Assembly: GCA_035948315.1 (NCBI GenBank) | Contig: DASZJG010000089.1 | Coordinates: forward strand, 186,001-250,000 | Reading direction: 5' to 3' | Origin: CAJCJE01 sp035948315 | GTDB lineage: Bacteria > Actinomycetota > Actinomycetes > Mycobacteriales > Pseudonocardiaceae | DNA length: 64,000 bases | Part shown: in pieces, positions 1-6,836 of the stretch | Numbering within the stretch: position 1 is the first letter of the stretch | Layout: every line of letters begins with the position of its first letter | Translations under genes and position numbers: made by a program | The notes under the pieces: model-generated | Seen by the model: only the letters and a program-made list of their open reading frames with translations | Databases searched by the model: none | What the model was told of the DNA's origin: nothing

Positions 1-1
1 C

Positions 2-322
2 GGCCTGGCCATGGGCACCGGCACGGACGTCGCGATCGAGGCCGGCGACCTCACCCTCGTACGCGGCGACCTGCGCGTCGCGGCCGACGCGATCCGGTTG
101 GCACGGCAGACATTGCGCATCATCAAGGGCAATCTGTTCTGGGCCTTCGCCTACAACGTCGCCGCGCTGCCGCTTGCCGCCCTGGGGGTGCTCAACCCGA
201 TGATCGGAGGCGCTACGATGGCGTTCTCCAGCGTGTTCGTGGTTGGCAACAGTCTGCGGTTGCGCCGCTTCCAACCTAGCGCTCGGCATCGAGGGCGTCA
301 CGTTCGGTCAAACAATCCGTGA
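2..322 (+). CDS. heavy-metal P-type ATPase, C-terminal fragment
   Basis: This is the last 106 residues of a gene that begins before the window. The start GLAMGTGTDVAIEAGDLTLV matches the end of the P domain of copper/heavy-metal P1B ATPases, where the GTGTDVA stretch follows the GDGIND motif. Two hydrophobic helices follow (around residues 45-60 and 65-80), including NLFWAFAYNVAALPLAALG, matching the last two membrane segments of CopA-type pumps with the family motifs YN and MSS-like (here MAFSS). Family knowledge says it exports Cu+ or a similar ion from the cytoplasm. The metal cannot be decided because the CPC segment and the N-terminal metal-binding domain lie outside. The tail after the last helix is short and basic. 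Confidence 0.9.
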   Translation, partial: GLAMGTGTDVAIEAGDLTLVRGDLRVAADAIRLARQTLRIIKGNLFWAFAYNVAALPLAALGVLNPMIGGATMAFSSVFVVGNSLRLRRFQPSARHRGRHVRSNNP

Positions 323-427
323 ACGCGGTGAAAAAGTATCTGTGTACAGACCCTCGCTTGAAAGCGAGTTGCGTGTCACAATTTTCTAGCTGACACCCCC
401 CGGTCAGCGCCTGTGGAGATCCCTCCG

Positions 428-458
428 GCCCCCGCGTTCCTCCCCCTGGCGCGGGGGC
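428..458. terminator. GC-rich hairpin, possible terminator of the P-type ATPase gene
   Basis: A nine-base perfect inverted repeat (GCCCCCGCG, 428-436; CGCGGGGGC, 450-458) with a 13-nt loop lies about 105 nt after the ATPase stop. There is no U-run, which is common for actinobacterial terminators. Confidence 0.4.
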
Positions 459-540
459 TCTCCGCTGTCCAGGGCCCGATTTTCGCGGTTCTCGCACCCG
501 AACTTGACCAAGTTGACAGGCGAACTCCTTGCCCCACAAC

Positions 541-568
541 TTGTCCACACCCACTCAATTCATCCACA
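541..568 (+). repeat. paired DnaA-box-like motif, 19-nt spacing
   Basis: TTGTCCACA at 541-549 is an exact match to the actinobacterial DnaA-box consensus. TCATCCACA follows at 560-568, starting 19 nt later. The same arrangement recurs at 22570 and 42311, and similar arrays occur at 17868 and 54489. Confidence 0.5.
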
Positions 569-968
569 ACCCCCAACCCCGCGCCCCCAAAACTGTCGCC
601 CCACTCCCGTAGCTTCACCTCTGGGACGGTTTTGCCCCCTTGGGTGGGTGGGTTATGCGTGGCCAACTGAAAAATTCGCCAATGCACGACCGATTCAGTT
701 CGTGATCGATGCGACTGCGGTTCGCCGCCCCGACTTCCCCAAAGAAACCGGCTTTGGCGGACGCATCAGGAGGCGGCACGCCGTATCCGTACAGTTGATG
801 GGTGATGTACGAACAGCAACCGAATGTGCTCGAAAATTTCCCGGCGGCGAGGGTCTGGGAAGCCTGCTTCGGTTGCGCGGCTTGGCGTTCCGGGTACGGA
901 GGTTGATCCATTCAGCCTAATCGAAACCGCTGAAGGGCCGCATCAGGTGCCAGATTTTTCCGCCGATA

Positions 969-986
969 CGCCACGCCGGCGTGGCG
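969..986. promoter_or_regulatory. 18-bp perfect palindrome, candidate operator
   Basis: CGCCACGCCGGCGTGGCG is a perfect palindrome. It lies about 40 bp upstream of a TATCGT -10-like box (1025-1030) and overlaps one possible GTG start (981) of the following small gene. It could be an operator or a cruciform. No regulator is known. Confidence 0.35.
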
Positions 987-1361
987 CAAAACACACCCCG
1001 ACGGCAACGCCGCAACCGAACCGTTATCGTGTTCGGCGTGCCTCTTCCCTCACTTGGCCGCGCGACGGCAACCGGTAGACACCGTCCCGTCGCGCTCGAC
1101 CAGGACCCCCAGGCCCCCGGGCGCGAGCTTGAGAACTATCTCGCCGCGCTGGCGCCGGAAACCGAACTCGAATCCACCGGCAGCGGTCGCCGCTTCGGCG
1201 CCCAGGTCTACCAGCTCCGTTTGCAGCTCATGGCCGACCAGCAGCTCCGCGAGCTGGCCGACGAGCACGGCACCTCGCCGCAGGCGCTGGCCCAGGAATG
1301 GGTCGTGCAGCGCCTGAAGTGGGAGGCAGGCCAGCGGGAATCCGCCCCCGCCTGGCCGTGA
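981..1361 (+). CDS. small hypothetical protein with RHH-like C-terminus
   Basis: I do not recognise this gene. The frame encodes up to 126 residues. Its last half is a charged, helical stretch (QLRLQLMADQQLRELADEHG, then SPQALAQEW) that resembles ribbon-helix-helix or antitoxin-type DNA-binding domains, but this is a weak resemblance. The start is uncertain. GTG 981 lies inside an 18-bp palindrome, whereas GTG 1038 sits 7 nt after a TATCGT box and would give a leaderless mRNA and a 107-residue protein without the arginine-rich N-terminus. No toxin partner is adjacent. Confidence 0.5.
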   Translation: MAQNTPRRQRRNRTVIVFGVPLPSLGRATATGRHRPVALDQDPQAPGRELENYLAALAPETELESTGSGRRFGAQVYQLRLQLMADQQLRELADEHGTSPQALAQEWVVQRLKWEAGQRESAPAWP

Positions 1362-1373
1362 TCGCCTGACCCG

Positions 1374-1396
1374 CCGGCCGCGACCTGCGCGGCCGG
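1374..1396. terminator. bidirectional hairpin terminator
   Basis: A perfect nine-base stem (CCGGCCGCG / CGCGGCCGG) with a 5-nt loop lies between the convergent hypothetical gene (ending 1361) and the cupin gene (ending 1439). Confidence 0.6.
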
Positions 1397-1408
1397 GCCA
1401 GGGTCGGC

Positions 1409-1442
1409 GAAGCCATCTCGATCAAGAAGCCATCTCGATCAG
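1409..1442. repeat. 17-bp tandem duplication across a stop codon
   Basis: GAAGCCATCTCGATCAA (1409-1425) is followed at once by a near-identical copy (1426-1442, one mismatch). The second copy contains the stop codon of the cupin gene on the minus strand. Confidence 0.6.
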
Positions 1443-1984
1443 GAACCGTCCGCCGAGTACTGGTCGTGCCGGGCGAGGAACTCCTCCCGCTCCGCAGTGC
1501 TCAACGTCCGTCCGGACGCGGCGAGTTCGGCCAGTTCCGTGAAGTACCGCTCCCGCGGTGCGCCTGGCGCGAACAGAATCAGCATCGACGCGGCGGCCTC
1601 CGAGTCGTTGCGGAACCCGTGCAGTCCGCCGCGCGGCACGTGCAGGAAGTCGCCCGCGGCCGTGTCGACCCAGCGGGTGCCGTCGTAGAGCCGAATCGTG
1701 CCGGACAGGACGTAGAACGACTCGGAGAACCTGCGGTGGAAGTGCGGGCTCGGCCCGCCCGCCCCGGCAGGCATGTTCCACTGGAACAGTCCGAGGTCGC
1801 CTTCCGTGCTGGCGCCGGTCGCGATGAGATCGGCGACCACGCCGGACGAGTACGTGATGGACCTGGCCTTCCCAGCCGGTACGTAATCGGCGTTCACTTC
1901 GCCGGTTGAGCCTTGGTAGTCAACGGTTTCCGGCCGGACCCACGTCGACTCGTCCGCGAATTCCTGGAACGACACTGCTTTCAT
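1439..1984 (-). CDS. cupin-domain protein
   Basis: This 181-residue protein has one conserved beta-barrel (cupin_2-like) domain. GPSPHFHRRFSESFYVLSG carries the first metal-binding motif (H..H..E), and GDFLHVPRGGLHGFRN carries the second (PxG..H). The C-terminal 30 residues are helical. Its start ATG overlaps the stop of the upstream oxidoreductase gene (ATGA, 1981-1984), so the two are translationally coupled. Small cupins of this type are often dioxygenases, isomerases or sugar-binding proteins. No substrate can be deduced, but the partner suggests a shared detoxification or small-molecule oxidation task. A tandem duplication touches its stop codon. Confidence 0.85.
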   Translation of the reverse strand: MKAVSFQEFADESTWVRPETVDYQGSTGEVNADYVPAGKARSITYSSGVVADLIATGASTEGDLGLFQWNMPAGAGGPSPHFHRRFSESFYVLSGTIRLYDGTRWVDTAAGDFLHVPRGGLHGFRNDSEAAASMLILFAPGAPRERYFTELAELAASGRTLSTAEREEFLARHDQYSADGS

Positions 1985-2886
1985 CCCCCGTTCAGGTGAG
2001 CCTCGGCGACCGTGGCAAGGATCCGCCAGGCCGTGTTGGGCCTGCGGAGGTTGTCCGGGTCATCGGTGTTCGTGGTGTCCAGCACTACCGTATCCGCGCC
2101 GAGTTCGCGCAACTCGTCGAGATCCGCGCGGATCTGCTCGATGGTGCCGGTGCCAACCGGACGATCGACATCGGTGACCGGCGAGTCGGTCGGGCGCAAC
2201 GGAATGCGCGGCGCGAGCGCAGGAACCGGACGGTCCAGTTCCTCGGCGAACCGCTGCGCCCGGACGAGCGCTGCGCGCAGCCAGGACATGCTGCCGAACC
2301 GCAGCGGATGCCAGCCGTCACCCAGCCGGATCGCTCTGCGCAGCGCTACGTCGCTGTTGCCGCCCACCCAGATCGGCACGCTGCCCTCGGCAGGCCGGGG
2401 CGCGGTGCGCACGTTCCGGAAATTGACGAACGGACCCTCGTGGCTGGCGATGTCGTTGGCCAGCAACGTGCGCAGCGCGGTGAGGTGGTCCTCGGTCATC
2501 GCGCCGCGCCGCTCGAACGGCAGGCCGAGCGCGGCGAACTCGCCCCGCGCCCAACCGGATCCGACGCCGAGCACCAGACGTCCGCCGCCGCCCAGCGCGT
2601 CGATGTTGCCGACCATCCTGGCCACCTGTAGAGGGTGCCGGTAGGGCAGCAGCAGAACCGTTGTGCCAAGGCGGATCCGGCTCGTCACGCCGGCCAGCCA
2701 GGCCAGCACGCTGAACGGTTCGTAGAAGGGCGCCGGGTAGATCGCGTCGACGTCCTCGGTGAGGGCCAGGTGGTCGGAGACCATCAGCAGGTCGAAGCCG
2801 AGGCCCTCCACGGTTTCCGCCCACCGCCGCAGGATGTCCGGAGTGGTCCCGGCCCCGAAATTCGGCAGATTGACGCCGAGTCGCAT
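1981..2886 (-). CDS. LLM-class F420-dependent oxidoreductase
   Basis: The 301-residue protein starts MRLGVNLPNFGAG and contains RLGTTVLLLPYRHPLQVARM and GGRLVLGVGSGW, hallmarks of the luciferase-like monooxygenase fold. IWVGGNSDVALRRAIRLGDGWHP is the conserved C-terminal half-barrel signature of F420-dependent members (TIGR03619-like). Such enzymes use reduced F420 (or FMNH2) to reduce or hydroxylate organic substrates in the cytoplasm. The cofactor choice is an inference from the subfamily. It is first in a two-gene unit with the cupin, divergent from an Lrp-type regulator 126 bp away that may control it. Confidence 0.85.
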   Translation of the reverse strand: MRLGVNLPNFGAGTTPDILRRWAETVEGLGFDLLMVSDHLALTEDVDAIYPAPFYEPFSVLAWLAGVTSRIRLGTTVLLLPYRHPLQVARMVGNIDALGGGGRLVLGVGSGWARGEFAALGLPFERRGAMTEDHLTALRTLLANDIASHEGPFVNFRNVRTAPRPAEGSVPIWVGGNSDVALRRAIRLGDGWHPLRFGSMSWLRAALVRAQRFAEELDRPVPALAPRIPLRPTDSPVTDVDRPVGTGTIEQIRADLDELRELGADTVVLDTTNTDDPDNLRRPNTAWRILATVAEAHLNGG

Positions 2887-3000
2887 CGAATTCGTCCCCT
2901 CGTCCGCTTGCTTGTTCGCTCAGCAAAGGCTAAACGGTGCGATTCGCCCGGGGAATGGCGTCCTGACTGTGTTTGTACGGTTCAACCGGGCATCTGCCGG

Positions 3001-3006
3001 TATTCT
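3001..3006 (+). promoter_or_regulatory. -10 box of a leaderless Lrp-family gene
   Basis: TATTCT lies six nucleotides upstream of the ATG at 3013, which would then be the 5' end of the mRNA. There is no Shine-Dalgarno sequence before this ATG. Confidence 0.5.
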
Positions 3007-3012
3007 CGCCGC

Positions 3013-3477
3013 ATGACCGAGAAGTTCACGGTCGCGGCCGACGATGTGGACCTGGCCATCCTCGCCGAGCTGCAGGCCGACGGCAGGCTGCCGTTCACCG
3101 AGTTGGGCAGGCGGGTCAACCTGAGCGCCTCCGCGGTCACCGAACGGGTGCGGCGACTGACCGAGGCCGGCTTCATCACCGGCTATCGCGCCGTGCTGGA
3201 CCTGCCCAGGCTGGGATTTCCGGTGCTGGCCGACGTTCGGCTCAAGTACCCGGGCAGCCGGCATCAGCCACTGCACGACCTGCTGGCCAGGCGCACCGAG
3301 ATCCTCGAGTGCCTACGTGTCACCGGCGACGCCTGCTACGTGCTGAAGGTCGCCGCGCGGAACATGGCGCACCTGGAGGAGATCGTCAACGAACTGTCCG
3401 ACTTCGGCAGTGCCACGACCAGCGTTGTGTACTCGATCGCGCAGCCCTACCGCGATCCGTTGCGCCGCAACGAATAG
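3013..3477 (+). CDS. Lrp/AsnC family transcriptional regulator
   Basis: This 154-residue regulator has an N-terminal winged helix-turn-helix (DLAILAELQADGRLPFTELG, then NLSASAVTERVRRLTEAGFI, about residues 12-58). A C-terminal RAM ligand-binding domain follows (about 70-145, with VTGDACYVLKVAARNMAHLE). Family members form octameric discs that sense amino acids. The ATG at 3013 is chosen because homologous Lrp proteins begin about ten residues before the helix-turn-helix and a TATTCT -10 box lies six bases upstream. It is divergent from the F420-type oxidoreductase/cupin pair, its most likely target, and ends at a strong hairpin shared with the convergent cold-shock gene. Confidence 0.9.
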   Translation: MTEKFTVAADDVDLAILAELQADGRLPFTELGRRVNLSASAVTERVRRLTEAGFITGYRAVLDLPRLGFPVLADVRLKYPGSRHQPLHDLLARRTEILECLRVTGDACYVLKVAARNMAHLEEIVNELSDFGSATTSVVYSIAQPYRDPLRRNE

Positions 3478-3499
3478 CGCCTCCGACCGGAGGAACAAC

Positions 3500-3530
3500 G
3501 GACCCCCACTCCGAACGGGAATGGGGGTCC
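3500..3530. terminator. bidirectional terminator between lrp-like and cspA
   Basis: The stem GGACCCCCACTCC (3500-3512) pairs with GGAATGGGGGTCC (3518-3530) at 12 of 13 positions, with a 5-nt loop. It sits between two convergent genes. Confidence 0.8.
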
Positions 3531-3554
3531 GCAACGTGAAGGTTCTCGGACGGA

Positions 3555-3758
3555 TTACAGCGCGCGGACGTTCTGCGCCTGCGGGCCCTTGGTGCCCTGG
3601 CCGACCTCGAACTCGACCTTTTGGTTCTCCTCAAGGCTGCGGTAACCCGTGCCCTGAATTTCGGAATAGTGTACGAACACATCTGGCCCGCCGTCGGCGC
3701 GCTGGATGAAGCCGTAGCCCTTCTCCGCGTTGAACCACTTGACGGTTCCTTCTGCCAC
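3555..3758 (-). CDS. cspA: cold-shock protein
   Basis: The 67-residue protein is a complete cold-shock domain. GTVKWFNAEKGYGFIQ carries RNP1 (KGYGFI) and DVFVHYSEI carries RNP2 (VFVHY). It binds single-stranded RNA and DNA and melts secondary structure. The start is a GTG at 3758, five bases after an AGGAGG Shine-Dalgarno sequence (3764-3769 on the + strand). Length and residues are those of the ubiquitous actinobacterial CspA. It is monocistronic, preceded by an unusually long non-coding stretch and closed by a shared hairpin. Confidence 0.95.
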   Translation of the reverse strand: MAEGTVKWFNAEKGYGFIQRADGGPDVFVHYSEIQGTGYRSLEENQKVEFEVGQGTKGPQAQNVRAL

Positions 3759-4333
3759 GCCTGCCTCCTAGCAGGATCAGCTTGGAACTGCACCATGCAG
3801 CTCCCGGCCGTTCCCGGGCAGTTCAGCGATCTCAGCCGAGAAGACAGAACGCCCGCACATCGTTCCGCGAGCGTGTTAGTGCACGTACACGAAGAACCAC
3901 GGCCTGCACTTCGAGCGTAGCGGTTGATCGGGCCCTGCACTACCACGTGATGTGGATGAAGTTGTTCGCTGCCAGCGCGATACGTCCGCTGGTCACCGGG
4001 TTGGACTAGTGCCAAAACGCGGTTTTCGTGATCCCGTGATGGGCTCCAACAGGCCATCCGGCCGGTTACTCCTGGTACGGGGGTCGTCACCGGTTTGACA
4101 GGACATTTCGCTCACGAACCGTGTCCGTGGACAGGTGTGACGACGACCACATTTCGATTACGCACAGGCACCGCTTTCGAAGCTGTTGCGACTCGGTATC
4201 GATTGTCCGACAACGGAAGCAGCGTCCGCCTGTTTGCTGGCGTGAAGGCCGCGCGGCAGCCGCCGACCGGGCCATGGCGATCAGGCCCGACCGGCGGTTG
4301 ACGATCCGCCGCCGACCGGCTCCGGCTGGCGGC
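3759..4333. other. long intergenic region upstream of cspA
   Basis: No gene is recognised in this 575-bp stretch. It lies between the cspA start and the stop of the CGNR gene, both read leftwards, so it must contain the cspA promoter and a leader. Its base composition is lower in GC than neighbouring coding DNA between 3850 and 4010. I could not define a promoter with confidence. Confidence 0.4.
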
Positions 4334-4978
4334 CTATGGGCGGGACGGGCCCGCGCCCGCGGTGGCCGGCACGCTCGTCGGCGTCGTGGCGCGGGTGCGC
4401 TGCCGCCAGTTCCTGGCCTTTGTCCGATTCCCGCAGACGCGCATCGAACACCAGGTCCGGGAACGGTTGCGGGAGCGGTCATAGAACGCCCACCGGCAGT
4501 CCCCGGCGGCGCAGATCTTCAGCCGATCCCACTGGCCGAGCACGGCGAGTCGCGCGCAGGCCGCCAGCACCGACCCGACCGCGTCGCCGCCCACGAGCAC
4601 CGGCACGCCCTCGGCCAGTTCCACGTGTACGGCGCTGCCGGCGGCGAACGCCGCGTCGAGGCCGAGCGTGGGGGTCAGCGGATGCTCGCGATCGACGATG
4701 CAGCCGCGCAACGCGTCCCGGGCCCGCTGGGCCTGGGCGGCCTCACCGGGTTCGCCGAGCCCGGGTCTGTGCGCCCAGCGCAGCCAGTCCGCGTCGGTGG
4801 CCAGTAGATCGGTTCCTGCTTCGGTGTCGAGTGTGTTGAGGAAGGCGAGGACCAGGTCGACGTCCTGATCGAACTCGCTGGGATGGGCCGCAGGAGGCGG
4901 GCCCCCGGAAGGGGGGCGGTAAACAGGCTGCCATCCGGATTCCTGGCCGGCGCGAGCGCCGGCGACCAGGCCAGTCAC
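4334..4978 (-). CDS. CGNR zinc-finger / ABATE-domain regulator
   Basis: This 214-residue protein has the two-domain plan of the CGNR family. An N-terminal helical ABATE domain (DLVLAFLNTLDTEAGTDLLA onward) is followed by a C-terminal zinc finger with LKICAAGDCRWAFYDRSRN and TWCSMRVCGNR, carrying four cysteines and the name-giving CGNR box. The family is thought to be DNA-binding stress-type regulators. The GTG at 4978 lies six bases after a TACAGT -10 box (4985-4990, minus strand), suggesting a leaderless mRNA. It is divergent from a VOC-family gene, a plausible target. The last 25 residues after the finger are low complexity. Confidence 0.8.
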   Translation of the reverse strand: MTGLVAGARAGQESGWQPVYRPPSGGPPPAAHPSEFDQDVDLVLAFLNTLDTEAGTDLLATDADWLRWAHRPGLGEPGEAAQAQRARDALRGCIVDREHPLTPTLGLDAAFAAGSAVHVELAEGVPVLVGGDAVGSVLAACARLAVLGQWDRLKICAAGDCRWAFYDRSRNRSRTWCSMRVCGNRTKARNWRQRTRATTPTSVPATAGAGPSRP

Positions 4979-5085
4979 CTCACCACTGTAGGCAGATCCG
5001 AGCCTTGCTGTACCGCCGCTGGGAGAATTACGGTTCCGATCACGGCCAAACCACCGTTGGCCGTTTACCGGTTATGGAGGTTGTG

Positions 5086-5469
5086 ATGACCGCTCTACAG
5101 GCGCCGTTGACCGCTGCTGTCGTGCTCGACTGCCCGGATCCGACGGCGCTGGCCGAGTTCTACCGTGCCCTGCTCGGCTGGCCGGATCCGCCGGTCGTGA
5201 GTTACGAGGGCCAGTGGGTCGATCTGTTCAATCCGGCCGGGGGCATGACTCTGGAGTTCCAGGGGGTCGAGGAGTACCGGCGGCCGACGTGGCCGGACCC
5301 GGCCGTGCCGCAGCAGTTCCACCTCGACCTCAAGGTGTCCGATCTGGACGCCGCGCAGGAGCGGGCACTCGCGCTCGGTGCCACGATCCTGGACGTGTCG
5401 CCGGAGCATCCCCGCTTCCGGGTGTATGCCGACCCGGTCGGCCACCCGTTCTGCCTCTGCGCCTGCTGA
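5086..5469 (+). CDS. VOC-family (glyoxalase-like) protein
   Basis: The 127-residue protein has two beta-alpha-beta-beta-beta repeats of the vicinal-oxygen-chelate fold: TAAVVLDCPDPTALAEFYRA in the first half and FHLDLKVSDLDAAQERALAL in the second, ending with a metal-site-like DPVGHPFCLC. Single-domain members are usually glyoxalase, bleomycin-resistance or fosfomycin-resistance-like proteins. The substrate is not evident. The ATG at 5086 follows GGAGG (5076-5080) at 5 nt. An in-frame ATG at 5074 would precede that ribosome site and is less likely. It is divergent from the CGNR regulator. Confidence 0.85.
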   Translation: MTALQAPLTAAVVLDCPDPTALAEFYRALLGWPDPPVVSYEGQWVDLFNPAGGMTLEFQGVEEYRRPTWPDPAVPQQFHLDLKVSDLDAAQERALALGATILDVSPEHPRFRVYADPVGHPFCLCAC

Positions 5470-5504
5470 TCGCCCCAAAAGTTCGCTGACCTGCGAAGAC
5501 GCTT

Positions 5505-5537
5505 CTATACACGAGGTGTATACCCCTCGTGTATAGT
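5505..5537 (+). promoter_or_regulatory. PadR operator overlapping a leaderless promoter
   Basis: A 12-bp perfect inverted repeat (CTATACACGAGG 5505-5516; CCTCGTGTATAG 5525-5536) encloses a second, nested dyad (TATACAC 5506-5512 / GTGTATA 5516-5522). The right arm overlaps a TATAGT -10 box (5532-5537) that ends seven bases before the padR ATG. PadR proteins usually bind such TATAC/GTATA-type dyads in their own promoters, so autorepression is the natural reading. Confidence 0.8.
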
Positions 5538-5544
5538 CGCGGGC

Positions 5545-6111
5545 ATGTCGATTAGCCACACACTGCTGGGGTTACTGGAAGCCGGCCCCCGGCACGGGTA
5601 CGACCTGAAACGGACCTACGACGAACGGTTCGGTCAGGACCGTCCGCTGCACTACGGACAGGTCTATTCGACGCTGTCCCGGCTACTGAAGAACGGCCTG
5701 GTCGAGGTGACCGGGGTGGAGTCCGGCGACGGCCCGGACCGCAAGCGGTACACGATCACCGACGCGGGCGTCACCGACGTCGAGACCTGGCTGCACACGC
5801 CGGAGCGGCCCGCCGCGTACCTGCAGAACACCCTCTACACCAAGGTCGTGCTGGCGCTGCTGTCCGGCCGCGACGCCGCCGACGTCCTGGACATCCAGCG
5901 GGCCGAACACCTCCAGGCCATGCGTGAGCTGACCAAGCGCAAGAGCAACGGAGACCTGGCCGACGCGCTGATCTGCGACCACGCCCTGTTCCACCTCGAA
6001 GCCGATCTGCGCTGGCTGGAGCTGACTGCGGCCCGCCTCGACCAACTGTCCCAAGGACTCTCCGAGGGACTCTCGCACGAGCAGGGACTGTCGCACGGAG
6101 GGGAAGCATGA
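5545..6111 (+). CDS. PadR family transcriptional regulator
   Basis: The 188-residue protein begins MSISHTLLGLLEAGPRHGYDLKR, the PadR winged-helix signature. HYGQVYSTLSRLLKNGLVEV and KRYTITDAGVTDVETWL form the recognition helix and wing. The C-terminal half (about 90-185) is helical like the Vir_act_alpha_C dimerisation domain. It probably represses its own gene and the downstream ABC transporter, whose ATPase gene overlaps it by four bases (ATGA). Drug- or peptide-responsive PadR/ABC cassettes are common in Gram-positives. The mRNA appears leaderless. Confidence 0.9.
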   Translation: MSISHTLLGLLEAGPRHGYDLKRTYDERFGQDRPLHYGQVYSTLSRLLKNGLVEVTGVESGDGPDRKRYTITDAGVTDVETWLHTPERPAAYLQNTLYTKVVLALLSGRDAADVLDIQRAEHLQAMRELTKRKSNGDLADALICDHALFHLEADLRWLELTAARLDQLSQGLSEGLSHEQGLSHGGEA

Positions 6112-6836
6112 GCGTGACCACATCGTCCGCCTATCAGATGGCGACCGGAGGCCAAGGTCCTGAGGCGCTGCTGCGCGGCAGCGACCTGACCAAGTCGTTC
6201 GGTCCGACCACCGCACTCGACCACGCCAGCCTGGCGATCTATCCCGGCGAGGTGGTCGCGGTGATGGGCTCGTCCGGGTCGGGCAAGTCCACGCTGCTGC
6301 ACTGCCTGGCCGGGATCATCCCGCCGGACGGCGGCACCGTGCACTACGCCGGCACCGACATCGGCGCCATGTCCGACGCGCAGCGCAGTGCGTTGCGCCG
6401 CAGGGACTTCGGCTTCGTGTTCCAGTTCGGACAGCTGGTGCCCGAGCTGACCTGCCTGGAGAACGTCACCCTCCCGCTGCGTCTGGCCGGCCTGCCGCGT
6501 CGCCCGGCCGAGGCCGCCGCTCGCGAATGGCTGGAGCGCCTGGAGGTCACCGACGTGTCCGGCAAGCGGCCCGGTGACGTGTCCGGCGGCCAGGGCCAGC
6601 GGGTCGCCGTGGCCAGGGCGCTGGTAACCGGGCCGAAGGTGGTCTTCGCGGACGAGCCGACCGGCGCGCTGGACTCGCTCAACGGCGAGCGCGTGATGGG
6701 CCTGCTGGTCTCGGCCGCCAAGGACACCAGTGCCGCCGTCGTCCTGGTCACGCACGAAGCCAGGGTCGCCGCGTACTCCGACCGCGAGGTCATCGTCCGC
6801 GACGGCCGAACCCGGGAAATGGAGTTGAGCCGGTGA
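6108..6836 (+). CDS. ABC transporter ATP-binding protein (MacB/LolD type)
   Basis: The 242-residue ATPase has Walker A GSSGSGKST (residues 54-62), the signature DVSGGQGQRVAVARAL (glutamine-rich rather than the usual SGGQQQR), Walker B VVFADEPTGALDS and the switch histidine in LVTHEA. The GALDS D-loop is characteristic of the MacB/LolD/BceA branch that powers FtsX-type permeases by mechanotransmission. It overlaps padR upstream (ATGA) and its stop overlaps the GTG of the permease (GTGA), so the three genes form one translationally coupled operon. The likely role is export of, or resistance to, an amphiphilic compound or peptide. Confidence 0.92.
   Translation: MSVTTSSAYQMATGGQGPEALLRGSDLTKSFGPTTALDHASLAIYPGEVVAVMGSSGSGKSTLLHCLAGIIPPDGGTVHYAGTDIGAMSDAQRSALRRRDFGFVFQFGQLVPELTCLENVTLPLRLAGLPRRPAEAAAREWLERLEVTDVSGKRPGDVSGGQGQRVAVARALVTGPKVVFADEPTGALDSLNGERVMGLLVSAAKDTSAAVVLVTHEARVAAYSDREVIVRDGRTREMELSR

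Larger units (their letters stand above)
323..968. other. intergenic region, no recognisable gene
   Basis: I recognise no protein in any frame of this stretch. It contains a GC-rich hairpin (428-458), a pair of DnaA-box-like motifs 19 nt apart (541-549 TTGTCCACA and 560-568 TCATCCACA) and a cytosine-rich segment around 560-610. The open frames here lack coding-like composition. Confidence 0.5.
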
